A stretch of 64,000 nt of DNA from Polydactylus sextarius (Eukaryota > Chordata > Actinopteri > Polynemidae). Location of the stretch: the NCBI GenBank assembly GCA_016801845.1, contig CM028906.1:7936501-8000500 (forward strand), given 5' to 3'. How positions within the stretch are numbered: position 1 is the first letter of the stretch; every line of letters starts with the position of its first letter. Shown in pieces: positions 13,490-25,885 of the stretch. A program made the translations under genes and the position numbers. The notes beneath the pieces were generated by a model. It was not told the DNA's origin. It saw only the letters and a list, made by a program, of their open reading frames with translations, and did no database searches.

Positions 13490-13910
13490 ATTCACTTATT
13501 CAATGTGGTGACTGATTCAAGGCCTGTGAATCTCACCAAGGACGCACGATGAGCTGCCACTGCTAAATGTCATGCTCTGAAGTCGGGTTGTGATTTTTTT
13601 TATCTTGTATTCAGCGCACGCCGACCTCAACCCGCTGTGATTTAGAGTCGGGAATGTGTCCGGCGTCGCGGTGTTACTGCGACATGCTTCAAATTAAAGC
13701 TACCGGCAGGGGGAGGGGATTCATGACAACCCCCTGGTCCCCGCTGACATCCAGCAATTATCTGACTTTATTAAAATGCCCCCGTCGCCAGGCAGGAATC
13801 TGTTGTCAGCATTAGCTGTGGTGCTCGGATTATGACCTGTTATCTATTTCCTGTCTCTGGAGGTCGCCGTCAAATGTGGTGGAGCCATGACTCCTTCGAC
13901 TAGAGTCACC
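13490..13910. other. Higher-complexity intergenic island, candidate conserved non-coding element
   Basis: Unlike the AT-rich, GCTAAC-rich DNA around it, this stretch has balanced composition, many CpGs and few repeat words. It contains segments such as 'cagcaattatctgacttt' and 'cggattatgacctgttat'. No coding frame with splice partners was found. A conserved regulatory role is only inferred and needs cross-species alignment. Confidence 0.3.
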
Positions 13911-14189
13911 GGGCACAAACAATAGTGCGACATGTTTGTTTATAGCAGATGTGACAAAGTAAAATGTTGCTGCAGACATAGATTTACATTTAGATAGTTG
14001 AATTTAATGAGAAAATATAACATTTAAACTACACATAAACATTTTAAAACAGTATAAATGACTTGTAGCCAGTTGTGGGAAACAGAAACAAACTCCAAAC
14101 ACAAAAGTGACATATTAGCGCTGTTTTTCATTTTGCTGGAGAGAGCGTTATCACGGACCAACGCACCAATCAAAAAGTTTGCCAAAAAT

Positions 14190-14650
14190 TTGACATAGCG
14201 AATTATCTAACATTAGTATCAAAGGCTAGAAAATTAGTCGTCGTTCTGCAACACCATCATATGCTGCAGAAGGAATCAATGTCATCATGAAGTTAGTATG
14301 CTAACCAGTAACAGTCATTTAACATTAACTTTTGAAAACAGACAGGCTAGTCACCACTTGTCACGTATGTGGCAAACGAGTTGCTAGCCACTTCTGTTGA
14401 ATAACAATGTTCTCTTGAATAACAATGTTGACTAACTTGGCTATGTTAGCTAATTTAGATATGGTAACTCTGATACCTCATTTAGTTACTTCAGAAAACT
14501 TAACATTAACCTTCAAAACAGTCAAAAACAGTCGCAACAGTGAGTTGCTAGCTTCTTCAGCTAACTTAGCTACACAGGCAAATTTGGCAATGTAAGATAA
14601 CTCGGCTAATTTAAATACTTTAACAGCTAACGCAGCAACATTAACTTGGC
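14190..14650 (-). repeat. TTAGCTAA-word cluster with repeat-edge fragments
   Basis: Contains 'gctagtcaccacttgtcac' (about 14,347-14,365), the reverse edge of the TTAGCTAA-armed repeat, embedded in GCTAACATT, TTAGCTAATTTAG and related words. The core blocks are missing. Confidence 0.55.
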
Positions 14651-15259
14651 TGATCCTAGATCTGTGAACTAATATTTTGGGTCAAATTTTTTGGGCACCA
14701 GTTTGATCGGTAACATTTGTCATTACCAGGTGTTGTGAGTGACAATGTAGGTCTGCTGCTGTTTGTCTGAAGCACATTAACCAGCCAACATCACATCTAC
14801 ATACAAAACACTGAGCAGGTAGAAAACATGAATCTATTTCCAGCAGCTAATGGGAGGCTGTGCTACGTATCAGCCCACAACAACTTCCTGTGAGATTATT
14901 ATGCAAATGTTCAGGTTACAATCCACAGCAGGGCAGCATTATCTGCATGAATGAACAGTGTAATACATTGCTCCATTAAATAAAAACACACAAAGAGCGT
15001 GTGATGGAGGATCATGGACGGACAATGCGAGTTAAACACAGAGAGAAGGAAAAAAAAAAGAAAGGCGGTGGTGGTGTTTACAGTGACCTGATGTGATACA
15101 GCACAGACCTGCAGATTAATGTCTGAATGTAGCTGTTAGCTCACCAGCTTCACGCACAAATCACTGAAGCTACGTTTTATACATGAATACTGCAGAAACA
15201 TACGTGAAGGGAAAACAAAGAGATCAAAGTCCTGGATGAAATCTCTGGGAAACACGTAG

Positions 15260-15440
15260 GCAGGGATAGCTGAATAGCAGCTGCTGACTTTCAAATTAAA
15301 GAAGCATCATTTTGAGATAAATAATAACTTCCTGTCAGGACTTTTAGAATAAAAGTGAAAACAGGAAGCAGAGATTTGTGTGTTGAGCCTAGAGTTAAAG
15401 TGACATACTTTGTGTCCATGGCAAACACGATCACAGTCCA
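15260..15440 (+). repeat. Third interspersed repeat family, partial copy
   Basis: This shares an ordered set of blocks with 57,095-57,440 and partly with 25,620-25,885: 'gcagctgctgactt', 'aacttcctgtcagga', 'ggaagcagagatttg' and 'tgacatactttgtgtcc'. The 5' half present in the other two copies is absent here. Confidence 0.65.
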
Positions 15441-15489
15441 GATAAACCAATAATGTGCATCGTTTGAGGACTAATCTGTCTTTCAAATT

Positions 15490-15850
15490 TCAAATGTTAA
15501 CATTGCTAACACAGCTGAAGTAGCTAAATTACATAAGGTAATGCAGATAGCTAAGATTTGTAAATTAGAAAAGTCAGGTAATGTAGCTTAGTTAGCTAGT
15601 GCAACCAAGTTAGCCAGTATAGTCAAATTAGCTAATTGGTAATTGTTGAGGTTAATGTTAGCTGAAACAGCTTCAGCTAACAGATAGCAGCTTAGACATA
15701 TGTTGGACATATGTCATGGGTGGAGAATGGTGCAGTTAAGGCTGTTTCATTCTTGTGTGAGAGGTGGTTAAATAAGCTACATAAAAAAAAAAAAGTATAA
15801 AAATTAGCTAACATAGCCAAGTTAGCTGAAGTAACAAATAATTTGTTGAC
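15490..15850 (+). repeat. TTAGCTAA-word cluster
   Basis: Runs of 'tagctaagatt', 'aagttagccagtatag' and similar words, with the fragment 'atatgtcatgggtgg' (about 15,709-15,723) resembling the repeat edge. No core is present. Confidence 0.55.
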
Positions 15851-16239
15851 ATTAATTAAATTTGAAAATTATTTCTGTAAACAAAGCTGTTATAGGAAAT
15901 AGGTTGTTGCTAGGCAAAAGGAGTAGCATGTAATATAAATACAGTAAGGGCGTAAACAGAAAGTTCTCTGTAGGGTAGATCATACAGAGAACAGAGTAGT
16001 CTATGTTAAATATTACACAAGTTGAGTTAAATGTATGAGATTGTTTCATTTTCTTTAGGCCAGATTGCCCCCCTAATGGACAGTCCCACCAGTAAACATG
16101 TAGTCTGTAAGTTTAGAACAACAGCAGAGTTAACTTTGTCCTTCAGACATGATGTAAAACTTCCCAGCAGGTGTTTACCACAGTGTTTTTACTCAGCGAA
16201 TAACTTTTCATTAATTTATTGTGGAGTGAAACATGTAGC

Positions 16240-16640
16240 AGTGTTATTAACCCGCTTCACCCAGCAGGCGTTTTATTGGCTTTGAGGTCATGTGGGCCGG
16301 TGTCGTCCCCTGCTAGGGCACCAGTCACTTTAGTGCCAGAGCACATTGCTGGGCCCAGATGGCTCATTAGAGCGGAGCAGCGAGCCACCACTCAGAGACG
16401 GCGAACCTGAAAAGACGCCAGCGTCATCTCCTATGTGAAATCCTCTCCTCACCTTCACAAAATGGCTTATTGCTTATCTTTGCCTCCTGAAGGTGCAGAG
16501 AAGAAACAAAATCTTCACGGCGGCGTTCGACTCCGTGACCTCACTCACCATCGCCAAAACCCGGAGACGGAGATAAAACCAGACGAGCAAACAGATACCG
16601 AGGCGTTTGTGAAATAATTAGCCGTCTCCAAGTCACGACA
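16240..16640. other. Higher-complexity island, candidate conserved non-coding element
   Basis: A G+C-richer stretch with few repeat words. A 60-codon frame at 16,435-16,617 and an overlapping frame to 16,410 match nothing I recognise and show no clear splice signals, so I do not call a gene. Its unusual composition beside decayed repeat DNA is the only reason to list it. Confidence 0.3.
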
Positions 16641-16864
16641 GGTACTGACGCTGTCAGTCACAACCAGCTGTGGGCGCCACTTCTGAAAAGCCACAGAGGA
16701 TAATTAACCTGCCGAGTGAGCATGCCACCACGCCTCACCATTTAATATTCTGCAGAAGCAGCCACAAGATTAAATGTCGGGAAGAATCAAGCCATGATGA
16801 ATACGAGTACCGCAAGTCAATGGTTTGTACAAGAGTCTGGCTGCGTCTCAGTTCGAGGGCTGGA

Positions 16865-17210
16865 TTCAATGATCGGATATGTCACGGGTGGTGGCTAGTC
16901 TGTCTCATTTTAGACAGCACAGAGGTTCACATTGCTAAATTAGCTGAAATAAATAAATTACCTGAGGTATCAAAGTTAGCTAAGGTACTTAAATTAGCTA
17001 AATGAACTAACATAGCCAAACTAGCTAATGCAATGTAGCTGTGTTACCTAAGGTAGCTGAGGTAACTAAATTACCAAAGGGATCAAAGTTACCTAAGATA
17101 ACCAAGTTAGCTAACATGGCATGTTAGCAAAGGTGTCTAAATTAGCTGATTTGGCTAATGGAACAATGTCAACTAATGAACTAATAACTAATAATAAACT
17201 ATAACTAATA
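16865..17210 (+). repeat. TTAGCTAA-word cluster with repeat-edge fragment
   Basis: The edge block 'ggctagtctgtctcatttt' (about 16,894-16,912) precedes an array of TTAGCTAA variants to about 17,160. The core of the family is missing. Confidence 0.6.
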
Positions 17211-18539
17211 AACTAATAACTAAAAAAGTCCCCAATATATGATATATACATTTTAGACTGTGTCCATAAGCAGTTAAATTACAGTTTTTGTCATTTTTGT
17301 GATTTTAATGCAACTTGGTGATGACATCATATAGGGGAGTTGTAATAGGTTGCTAACAACTAGCGCATATTTTACAATCTATGTATAACTCCGAGTGAAG
17401 AGACCAACATTTTATCCACATTTATCTGCCATGATTATGTGATAAGATTAGATAAAGACATAAAGTAAGAGTAAACATGTACTAGCCATGCTAGCTATAG
17501 CTTGTCAGTTCCCACCTGTCAAACTGCCATTCTCCCTTATTAACTCTTCCCCAATGTTGTAAACATATTTCTGCTTAATTGTCTCATGCTCTGTTAACAT
17601 GGTACTGGCTCTACTAATAACATCTAGGCATAGTGGTTGTTTTCTACGTCGTTTCATTATTTCTTTCGCTCGGTGAAACTGGTGCTGCACTTGTAGAGGT
17701 GCAAGAGTATTTTGAATGTAAAGCTTGTAAAATAATAGCTTCAGCGCTATTATTGTATAGCATAAAGCCAGGTGTTTATTTTCCCAAATGACTCAACAGA
17801 CCCTGCAGAAGTGTTTCTGGCACCTTCCTACCTACCACCACGTACCGTGAACCTTGCTCGCCTCCCCTAACAGGTTAGCGGTGAGCCACATTATACTTAT
17901 GGTAGTATATAGTATACTACTAAGTGGAGGAAAAAAAACTAACCAGGATTCCCTCAGTAATGGTGAGTGAAGAGGGAAGAGCCCAGCACCGAATCCCCGT
18001 CCGATGAGCAGGTGTGGGAAATGTGGAGTATGGAAGACCGATTGCCCAGTGTCGCTCGGGGCCTGAGTCCTTCTGATCGAGGCTCAGCCTGTGGACAGTG
18101 TGAAGCTGGTAAAGGCCCCTGTTGGCCTTTCGTTAACAGTAAATCATACAAACATACACAGATTACATTTCAGCAGTATGATTCATGTTTAAAGGTAGGG
18201 GCAAAATGACTTTAAATTGTAACCCCCCTGCTGACAGTATCCAGGTGTTTCCAACAAGTTTAGGGGCCACTAGCTTCTATTAAATACTTTTAAGGTGGAT
18301 GGAGGTTAAAATGTACTTCAACTTCAACATTAGATACAACTAAATCTCAACCACTGAACCTTTATGTTATGGTTTCTTCACCGTGAAGATGGTTTTAAAG
18401 GTCAACTTTGATAATAGTGACAAGGAGGATGGAAATACAGAAATAGAAATATATGAAAATACATTTGTAAATGGAAAAAAATGTAAAATACTGTAGGAGC
18501 TGTCACAGGATTAGATGTTGGGAACTCAAGCCACGACAA
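17211..18539. other. Intergenic, nothing recognised
   Basis: No exon, RNA or transposon end is supported. The open frames on both strands near 17,955-18,209 are overlapping antisense shadows with no recognisable product. Confidence 0.35.
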
Positions 18540-18815
18540 ATACGAGGCTCTGGCTTTTAGCTAAGGTTAGTTAGTGTAGTGAAGTTAGCAAATATAGCCA
18601 AGTTAGCTAAGGTAGCTAGTGACTCGTCAGTTGTATACATCACAGGTAGAGACCAATCTGTCTCATTTCAAAGGCTCCTACACCAAATCCAGCTTCTTTT
18701 CCTGAACTGCAACGACCACAACAGCTGGATCTTTCACAGTCCAACATAACCCAAGATTCACTGCAGCATAGGTGACGTTTGTGATGTGGACATACAGTTA
18801 AAGCTAAACCACGCA
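18540..18815 (+). repeat. TTAGCTAA-armed interspersed repeat, core copy D
   Basis: A short arm with TTAGCTAA words leads into the core at 18,618-18,815. The core carries 'catcacaggtagagacc', 'gtctgtctcatttcaaag', 'ccagcttcttttcctga', 'tttcacagtccaacat' and 'cccaagattcactgcag', in the same order as copies A and B. Confidence 0.75.
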
Positions 18816-19709
18816 CATTTTACATGATTTTTACTTTGTCCTACGCCTCCTAGAGTTAAACTCAAGAAATGTTTTCACATCAGAAAGGGTTTTTTAGTTA
18901 AATAAAACAAGTTCACACTTGATACAGTGAGAGAAAGTTAAATTATTCTCTGAGATCCCCTCATTTCTTTGCCTTTGTAGGTTTAAGTCGGTTTCAGCCC
19001 ACCCACACTCGTCTTTCTTAGATGTCCTTTAGATGCGTGTCGACTCTCGGCTCATGATTGATGACTCCCTGCAGATCCACCGTACAGTGTCTCACTGCCT
19101 TTTGCCATTTCATCGATTCATGGACAGATTCCCTCGGGAGCAGATTAAATCACCCAATTACATCCAGGCTCCTCATTGATCTCCCTCTACTTCTGGAGCA
19201 GCAGAGACTCACACACGAGCCTTGGTGCTGTTGGATGGGTTAAACATTAAACAATTATATTAAATATTCATGCTTTTTGTTCACGTCTCATGGGAGGACA
19301 GTTGGCAGGCTCCCCTGGGCACCGAGTGGCGAGATGGTGGAGAACGAAGCGACGGCAGCCTGAAGGAGAAACTCTCTCAGATCTTAAGTTTCCAACATGA
19401 GCATCAAAGAAAACGCCCAAGTATTGATTCATGTATATGTCTGAGATAAGACTCGGAGCGAAGGAAATGTGTCAGAAGTTTACAGTTGTGGACAAGTTTA
19501 AGTTTGTTTGAGTGATGTGAAGATGCACTGATCAGTTTCCAGCCTGTAAGGGGCTAAGAAGAAACTACAGCCTGAAGCAACACACACTGACGTGTTTCTG
19601 CTTACATGAAGACATTTAGTTACGCTGTCAACAGGCATAAAGTTCCATCCACAGTAACTGGCTTGTGAATGTGGAAGAAAAATATACTTACACTCATATA
19701 AAGATATGA

Positions 19710-19965
19710 TGGGTAGGAAAAAGTGCAGGAAGGTAGGTTGATTGGAAGGAGAGAAAGGAAGGTAGGTAGGTTGGTCAAGTGATAGGTAGGTACGTTGTCA
19801 GGTAAATGGTTGGAGCATTGGCAGGTTAGGTAGGCTGATTGGTGGGTTGATGGGTAGGAATGCAGGTAAGTACGCAGTTATATAAGTAGATGGATAGGTA
19901 GCTAGTTATTAATGTTTAGCTATTAGCTGTTAATAGATAGATTAACAGGTACGTAGATAGACAGA
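19710..19965. repeat. Degenerate (GGTAGGTTGGTT)-type low-complexity array
   Basis: About 250 bp of G/T/A-rich irregular repeats built from GGTAGGT, GGTTGAT and GATAGGTAG words. The plus strand is almost free of C. The complement-type array at 41,990-42,640 is similar in kind. Confidence 0.7.
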
Positions 19966-19999
19966 CAGACTTTATTGTTGAAGTTCCTCCTGACTCAGA

Positions 20000-22130
20000 C
20001 AGTTAATAGTATTTCAACTTCAGCTGACTTTCTGTTAATGTGTAGTAGTCAGGGTCCATGTGATGTTTGGTTTAATCCATTTAAACACAGTCCACAAACT
20101 ACTTTCAACATAACAGTGACCAACCCTTTCAAAATAAAGCCTTTTGTCTCACAAACGCAAACTAAGTCCATGTACATGAACGAGACCAAATCAAACGACT
20201 AATCTCCAGAGACATTTTTACGGCGTGTTTTCTGAGAGTGCATTAAGATAATTTTCTGTTTTTCAAAGAGAAACCAAAAATAAACATAAAAACCATCTGA
20301 AGAAACACGATAAGGAAAAAAAAATTATGTTTGGGGAAATGTGCTGTGAAATAATGGTGAGATCTTATTTTTTTTAAATGAATAATAGATCAGTAATTTC
20401 AATTTTAAAGCACCGTACAGTGTTTTTTCTTCTGCAGGCCTGTGATCTCTCGACATGATTACTGAATTAGAGGAAGCAGAGGCGAGTGAACGTTGCTTCA
20501 AAAGCTTTCAGTCACAATTACACGTGGTTAATATGATTATTGACTTTGTTAGAGAAACACTTGTGTTCAATTAGAGGTGAAGAACAGTTGGTAAAGGATT
20601 CTGACAATGATAATGTGCAACATACGGACTCGTTCGTCTTTGATTCGAAATCAGTGTCAATCAAAACAGTCTGACAAAGACTTTGGTGTTTTCTTTGTCG
20701 GTGAAGTCTGAGTCTGATAGATAAAGGCTGGGATGAAGCTTGACAGGTTGGTCCAAATTTGTGTTCGATACTTTTTTATTTGCGTCCTTCCTCAAATACA
20801 GATGTCAGAGGTTTATTTTTAGATCTGAGTATTTGAGCTGATTTTAATCAAATACTCAAACAGCAATTTTAGCTCAAAAACAGAAAATCTATCAGCAATT
20901 GTTTTATAAATGTGTAAAATACATTTTTCAAAGAAGCTAAATATCTGATGGATCTGGTGAATTTGTTGATTTTTAGCTGTAGCCACAAGTTTAGTCAATT
21001 AATTGATTATAAATTTCGACCGGTGCTACACTTCACAAAGAATTGTATAAACGAGAAACCAAACGAATGACTAGAATGGAGGTTGTCGTCCACAGCTAAT
21101 GTGACGCTAATGCTGTTGGTGTAAATTCGGGGCTACAAACAAATGATGTGGGCTTGTTCTACAAAATATGTCCAAACATTTCATCAACTTGAGAGATAAA
21201 ATTGTAACTTGTGTCTCACTCTATAGATCCAGTCTGTTGTAGACGTCTCACTGAACCACGTTCCAAAATCGTTTGTTGGCTCATTGTTTATGTGGAAAAG
21301 TTAACAGTGGAATATTTGTTTTGAAAAGCAACATTTGAGAATAACTTAACTAAAAAATATTCATCATATTAATTTATACTAATAATCTTTAGCTTCCTCC
21401 TCTCTCACACTATCCACTTGGTTTTGGATATATTCCACAAAAAAACTGTCTACTGACTAAACATTTGGTTTCTCTAAAGAAAAAGTCATAATATAAAATA
21501 CAAGAAAGCCACAGGATCATCAGAGTTTATTGCAATTCACCCTTAGGGGAAAAACAACTGTCTGAACCAAATATTAGTTTATGTGCAACATCATAATAAC
21601 GATAAAAGTGACAGATGAGGTTGACTGGTTTAAACTTGGTGAGTTGGTGTTGGTTCAGTTTGGACTGGTCTCAGGACGACGACATTACTTTTTCAAATGG
21701 TAGAAAAAGGTTTGTTGTGTTTCTCGTCCTCGTCAGTGAAGGTTAAACTGAATATTTTACGAGTATCGCTGAGACGTCTCCAAATCACTGATGTTCTGAA
21801 CTTTTTACTTTTGGACTTTTCCTACATGTTTGTGGTTTTAACTCCACAAATATTGTAATGAGACAGATTCATGCATCATAAATTACTCATACAAACGCTT
21901 TTCCTGATAATTATGATAAAATATCCATGGGTCAAATATCAACTGGCTCCTATTGATGAGTCACTGAATATCATCTTTTTTTTTACATCCGTAAAAGGAG
22001 GTTTTTGATACAAATGAATAAAAATAGATGCAGACTTTTATCGTCTCTGGAGCCTAAACTCAATAGGACTAAATGGTCACATATTGGTACGAGACAATAT
22101 TTTGGGAAATGAGAGTGAATTCTCCAGTGT
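20000..22130. other. Intergenic, no gene recognised
   Basis: AT-rich unique-looking DNA without supportable exons. The stretch at about 20,430-20,590 is of higher complexity, with 'cacaattacacgtggtta'-type content, and could be a conserved element. That is only a guess. Confidence 0.35.
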
Positions 22131-22133
22131 CAG

Positions 22134-22469
22134 TGAGTATGTTTACATGCACTGCCGATTATAGACTAAATCGAATTCAAAATACCTGATGTATCTACAC
22201 CATCGGATTGGATTCAGCTCGTGCAGATTGAAATTTGAATTGGCTTTAGAGAGGTGGTGTACACCTTTTGATAATGTGATTGTTGGGAATGTAAACATGC
22301 AATCAGATCATTGGAGCACGTCTTGTTACTGCGCATGTGTGCTCTATGTGGGGGTAGTGCATAATGCATGATGAGTGCCCATGAAGAAGTCAACAGAATG
22401 GCAGTGCCTAGCGGAAAGCGATGCGATGCAATCTGATTGAGGAAAAAAATGTGCATGTAAACACACTCA
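22134..22469. mobile_element. MITE-like non-autonomous DNA transposon, 336 bp
   Basis: The left terminus at 22,134-22,152 and right terminus at 22,451-22,469 are 19-bp inverted repeats with one mismatch, built around GTTTACATGCAC and GTGCATGTAAAC. The interior is non-coding; the frames on both strands are antisense shadows. A further GTAAACATGCA word occurs inside. No clear target-site duplication was seen, so the superfamily is not assigned. Confidence 0.75.
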
Positions 22470-22539
22470 GCGTCTGATGATCTGGTTATTATATTGAGTG
22501 AATTGCAGGGTACAAATTCATGCGTTATAATTTTAGCTC

Positions 22540-24640
22540 ATTTATAACAAGCTGATGTTAGCTAGTTATTTTAATAAAAAAATAACCAATCTAATGGTAT
22601 CATTAGAATTAAATGTTTAGAACTAGCTAATTTTAACAAATAATAGGATCCCAGGAATGATAACATTTGCATTTTGGCTAAAAAGCAGAATTGACCATAA
22701 TGACCATTGACCATAATAAATATTAGGTGGCTTAAATGAAGGACAATTCATTTCTGACTCAGCTGTAAATTAAGGTTCAGGGCGACACTAAAATAAATCT
22801 GTTATTTTCACCTAATCTGCAAGTCTCATTATAATTTTGGGATAAAATCTCTTATTCAGCTTCAGAGCCACCGATTTGTGTTATGATGTGATATCACAGA
22901 AGAAGCAGTTTGGTGGTTTACTTTCAGTCTTCCCGCAGGTTTGTCGTCTGCATGAAAACCACAAAGGTCTGAAGCTTCATCTGGAGAATACTAATGTTTC
23001 ACTTTGACTTGTTCAGACACCGACAGTTCTGTAAAATACAAAGCCTCCCATCAGAAGTAAGACTGTTCCTGCCTCTGCTTCAGGTGGAAAAAATGAAAAT
23101 TAACATTATTCTTCACAAATATCAACAGCACTCGTTATGATTCAAAACAACAGCTTGATCATTTTATTGCTAAGTAACAGGTACATAAGAATAACACTAC
23201 GTAAACACCGCAACATGACGGCGGCTACAAAATGTCAACGTCTGGTGGGAAGGTTTAAATATGAATGTCAGTTTTCATTGTGTCTCCACATCACTACTTT
23301 TTCATTTATTAATCTATTTTTATTTTATTTTTTAAAATGTAATTTATTTAGTTTCTTTGCCCCGAGTCCCTTCAACAGGCTGATCAAATATTCTGCTGCT
23401 GCTGCTGCTGCAGGAGAATATCTGATCAACTTGATGGTTTGGTCACGAGTTTCACACCCAGGTGAAAATGATGCAGTAAAACTGTTTTAATGTGGATAAT
23501 TTCAGCTTCAGATCAACATCAGCAACAACAACAAGGATGTCTACATTTGTTCAAAGGCAAGGCATGATGTCTGCACAGTTTGCTTCAAACAGAATACATT
23601 GAATTCAGAAGAATTTCAATGTAACTAATAGTAATAATAGTATCCTAGTTAATGCTAGCATCAATGATACAAATTTGTAATTAGCTAAAATTAACATTTA
23701 AAAACTTGCAAGCATTAGCTTGTTTAGATGTAATTTAAAGTAGCTAGGGTACAACTAAAGTTAACATTAGCATTAAAGATGTATACCTTTCCAATATTAG
23801 CCTGTTAACAACTCAATGGATCCAACTCAATGCCAACATCGGCTTGTTTATAACTAGCTAAAAGTGTTATTTTCTTTTACAAAAAGTAGGACCCAACTAA
23901 TGCTAACATTAGCATTTTGGCTAAAAAGCTCAGTTTAATTCATGGCAAAATTAATCATTTGCTTTATAACGTCATGTGTTTTTAACTAGCTAATATGAGG
24001 ATTTTAACAAATAGTAGGATCCAATGTAATGCTAATATTAGTATTTGGGCTAGGGTAGGATTGTGATAATGCTAGAATTAGCAAAACACAACTAGCCAAC
24101 ATTACCATTTAACATTTTACAACAAGTAAGCTATAATTTTTTTTTCTAATTTTAAGCTAACTTTAACATTAGCTGAAGTGAGAGAGATTTTAACTTTTTG
24201 CTAACATTAGTATAATAGGTTTAGTTCTAACTTATAGTAGCATATTAACAAATCCAATGTTATGCTTACAGTAGCATTTAGGCTAAAAAGCAATATTAAA
24301 CACTAACTTAATAATTCGCCAACATTGAAATTTTAGCTACAGAGTAGGATCCAGCTTAATGCTATTATTAGCTATAACTAAAATAAGAATTTTAACAAAA
24401 AGTACAGTCCCAACTAATGTTAACTTAAGCATCAAATGTTTTGCTGTTAAAATTAGCATTTTAACATGAAAGTGGGCTCCAACTTTATTCTAACGCATTA
24501 TAAATAGCTAGGGTTAGTATTTTTACAAACAGTGGGATCCAACCGCATGCTAACATAAGCGTTTTGGCTAAAAAGCAGGATTCAATGTCATGCTAACATT
24601 AACCCTATTAGTTTTCAGACAAACAGGGCCTGTTTAAAAT
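22540..24640 (+). repeat. GGATCC/GCTAACATTAGC array-type repeats (two segments)
   Basis: Segments at 22,540-22,740 and 23,500-24,640 consist of diverged units. The units carry 'aggatccaa', 'atgctaacattagcattt', 'ataactagctaaaa' and 'gattttaacaaa' words repeating every few tens of bases. The second segment opens with 'ctgcacagtttgcttcaaac' (23,571-23,590), the same opening block as the copy at 10,190. The intervening 22,750-23,500 is not obviously repetitive apart from a short (CTG)n run near 23,394-23,412. Confidence 0.65.
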
Positions 24641-24749
24641 CTGTGTGTTCCAGTCAAAAGTAAATTCAGAAATAATGGTGAAGTCAGAGTCTGAAAAGAC
24701 TTTGTGAGTTTGACAGAAAAAGACAAAGTTGTTTTTAAGCCTTTGTGGG

Positions 24750-25290
24750 TTTTTTGACAGCTAAACCTGAAGAAGCAGCTTCAAGGTTGAGTTTGAATTT
24801 GTTACGAGGAACGAGCGTCGATGGCGTCGATGATGACAGACGACTGTCTGAGTTGAGCGAGAGAACCAAGGAGGGTCTTTGATTTTCCAGCTTGTTTCCT
24901 GGTCGTGTTACTTCTTCAGAAATAGACTTGCGTTGCATGTTCCTGGCCTCTTAATATTTCATCACTCCACTTAGCGAGACGAGCATCTATTATTCACAAA
25001 GAGGTGGTCGCAATTAAGGCCCCTGCCAATCAGCGGCGCCCTGAGGGACCCGGGCATCACCGCCAATCTGCTATGATGGTGCAGAACGACAGAGGCGCTA
25101 ACGTACACCATGAATGAGGATAAAACATGAAGCATATGGAGGCAGATAAACGTCCCCACCGTTCAAACCAACTGATGCTGAAGTGTCCTTGAGCAGTTCG
25201 ACTTTTATTCAGCTCATGAAAAGAAGACAGCGATGCTGCTCCTACTATTAATATAGTTCTGGAAAATGAAAAGTACTTGAGAAGATGAAG
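24750..25290. other. Higher-complexity island, candidate conserved non-coding element
   Basis: A balanced-composition stretch with several CpGs, including 'gcaattaaggcccctgcc' and 'caatcagcggcgccctg' around 25,010-25,045. Open frames on the minus strand (24,735-25,356) overlap one another and match nothing I know. No splice-consistent gene is apparent. Confidence 0.3.
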
Positions 25291-25529
25291 AGAATGACTT
25301 AATTTTAATATAAAATAAAACAAAGATGAACATGAACTTTGATTCCAGCCAAACAATGTGTTTTTTTTCTGCTAGATACTGTGATTATGATTTTATTTTT
25401 ATATCTAAGTTGAATTATAACCTTCAATAAAATCAATGAAAAAGTGTCATCACAGTGTTTCGTCACAGATGTAACAGATGTGACGAAACACATCAAACAA
25501 AAAACAATGAGAAAAAATGTTATACAGCT

Positions 25530-25885
25530 AGCCCGCTAACAATTTACATATAGAACGCTAACTGCTAACAGTTAGCACACTAACCGCTAACATCTAGTCC
25601 GCTAACATCTAGAACACTAGCTGCTGACATCTAGCCCGCTACAGCTGCGGACTGGAGTCCTGATTCTGAACAGAAAATACTTTCACCACCTGCAGTTGCC
25701 ACCAGATTCGTGGAGCTGCAGCAGAAAAATGACGAGCCAGGGGCTAGCTGGTTAGCAGCTGCTGACCTTTCAAATTAAAATACTCCCAAATAGCGGCTGA
25801 CAAATAAAAAACAGCTTCAGACACAATCTGACTGATTAATATAAGTTTGTTTCCTGTCTGGACTTTCAGAGTAAAAACCCTCCTT
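25530..25885 (+). repeat. Third interspersed repeat family, copy with GCTAAC-rich leader
   Basis: Words of the 'ctaactgctaacagttag' type (25,558-25,625) precede blocks shared with 57,095-57,300: 'ggactggagtcctg', 'gagctgcagcagaaa', 'ggttagcagctgctgac' and 'gctgacaaataa'. Confidence 0.65.

Noticed and set aside
16435..16617. 60-codon frame as a small gene
   Set aside because: No family similarity that I recognise, no promoter or splice logic, and open frames of this length are expected by chance.
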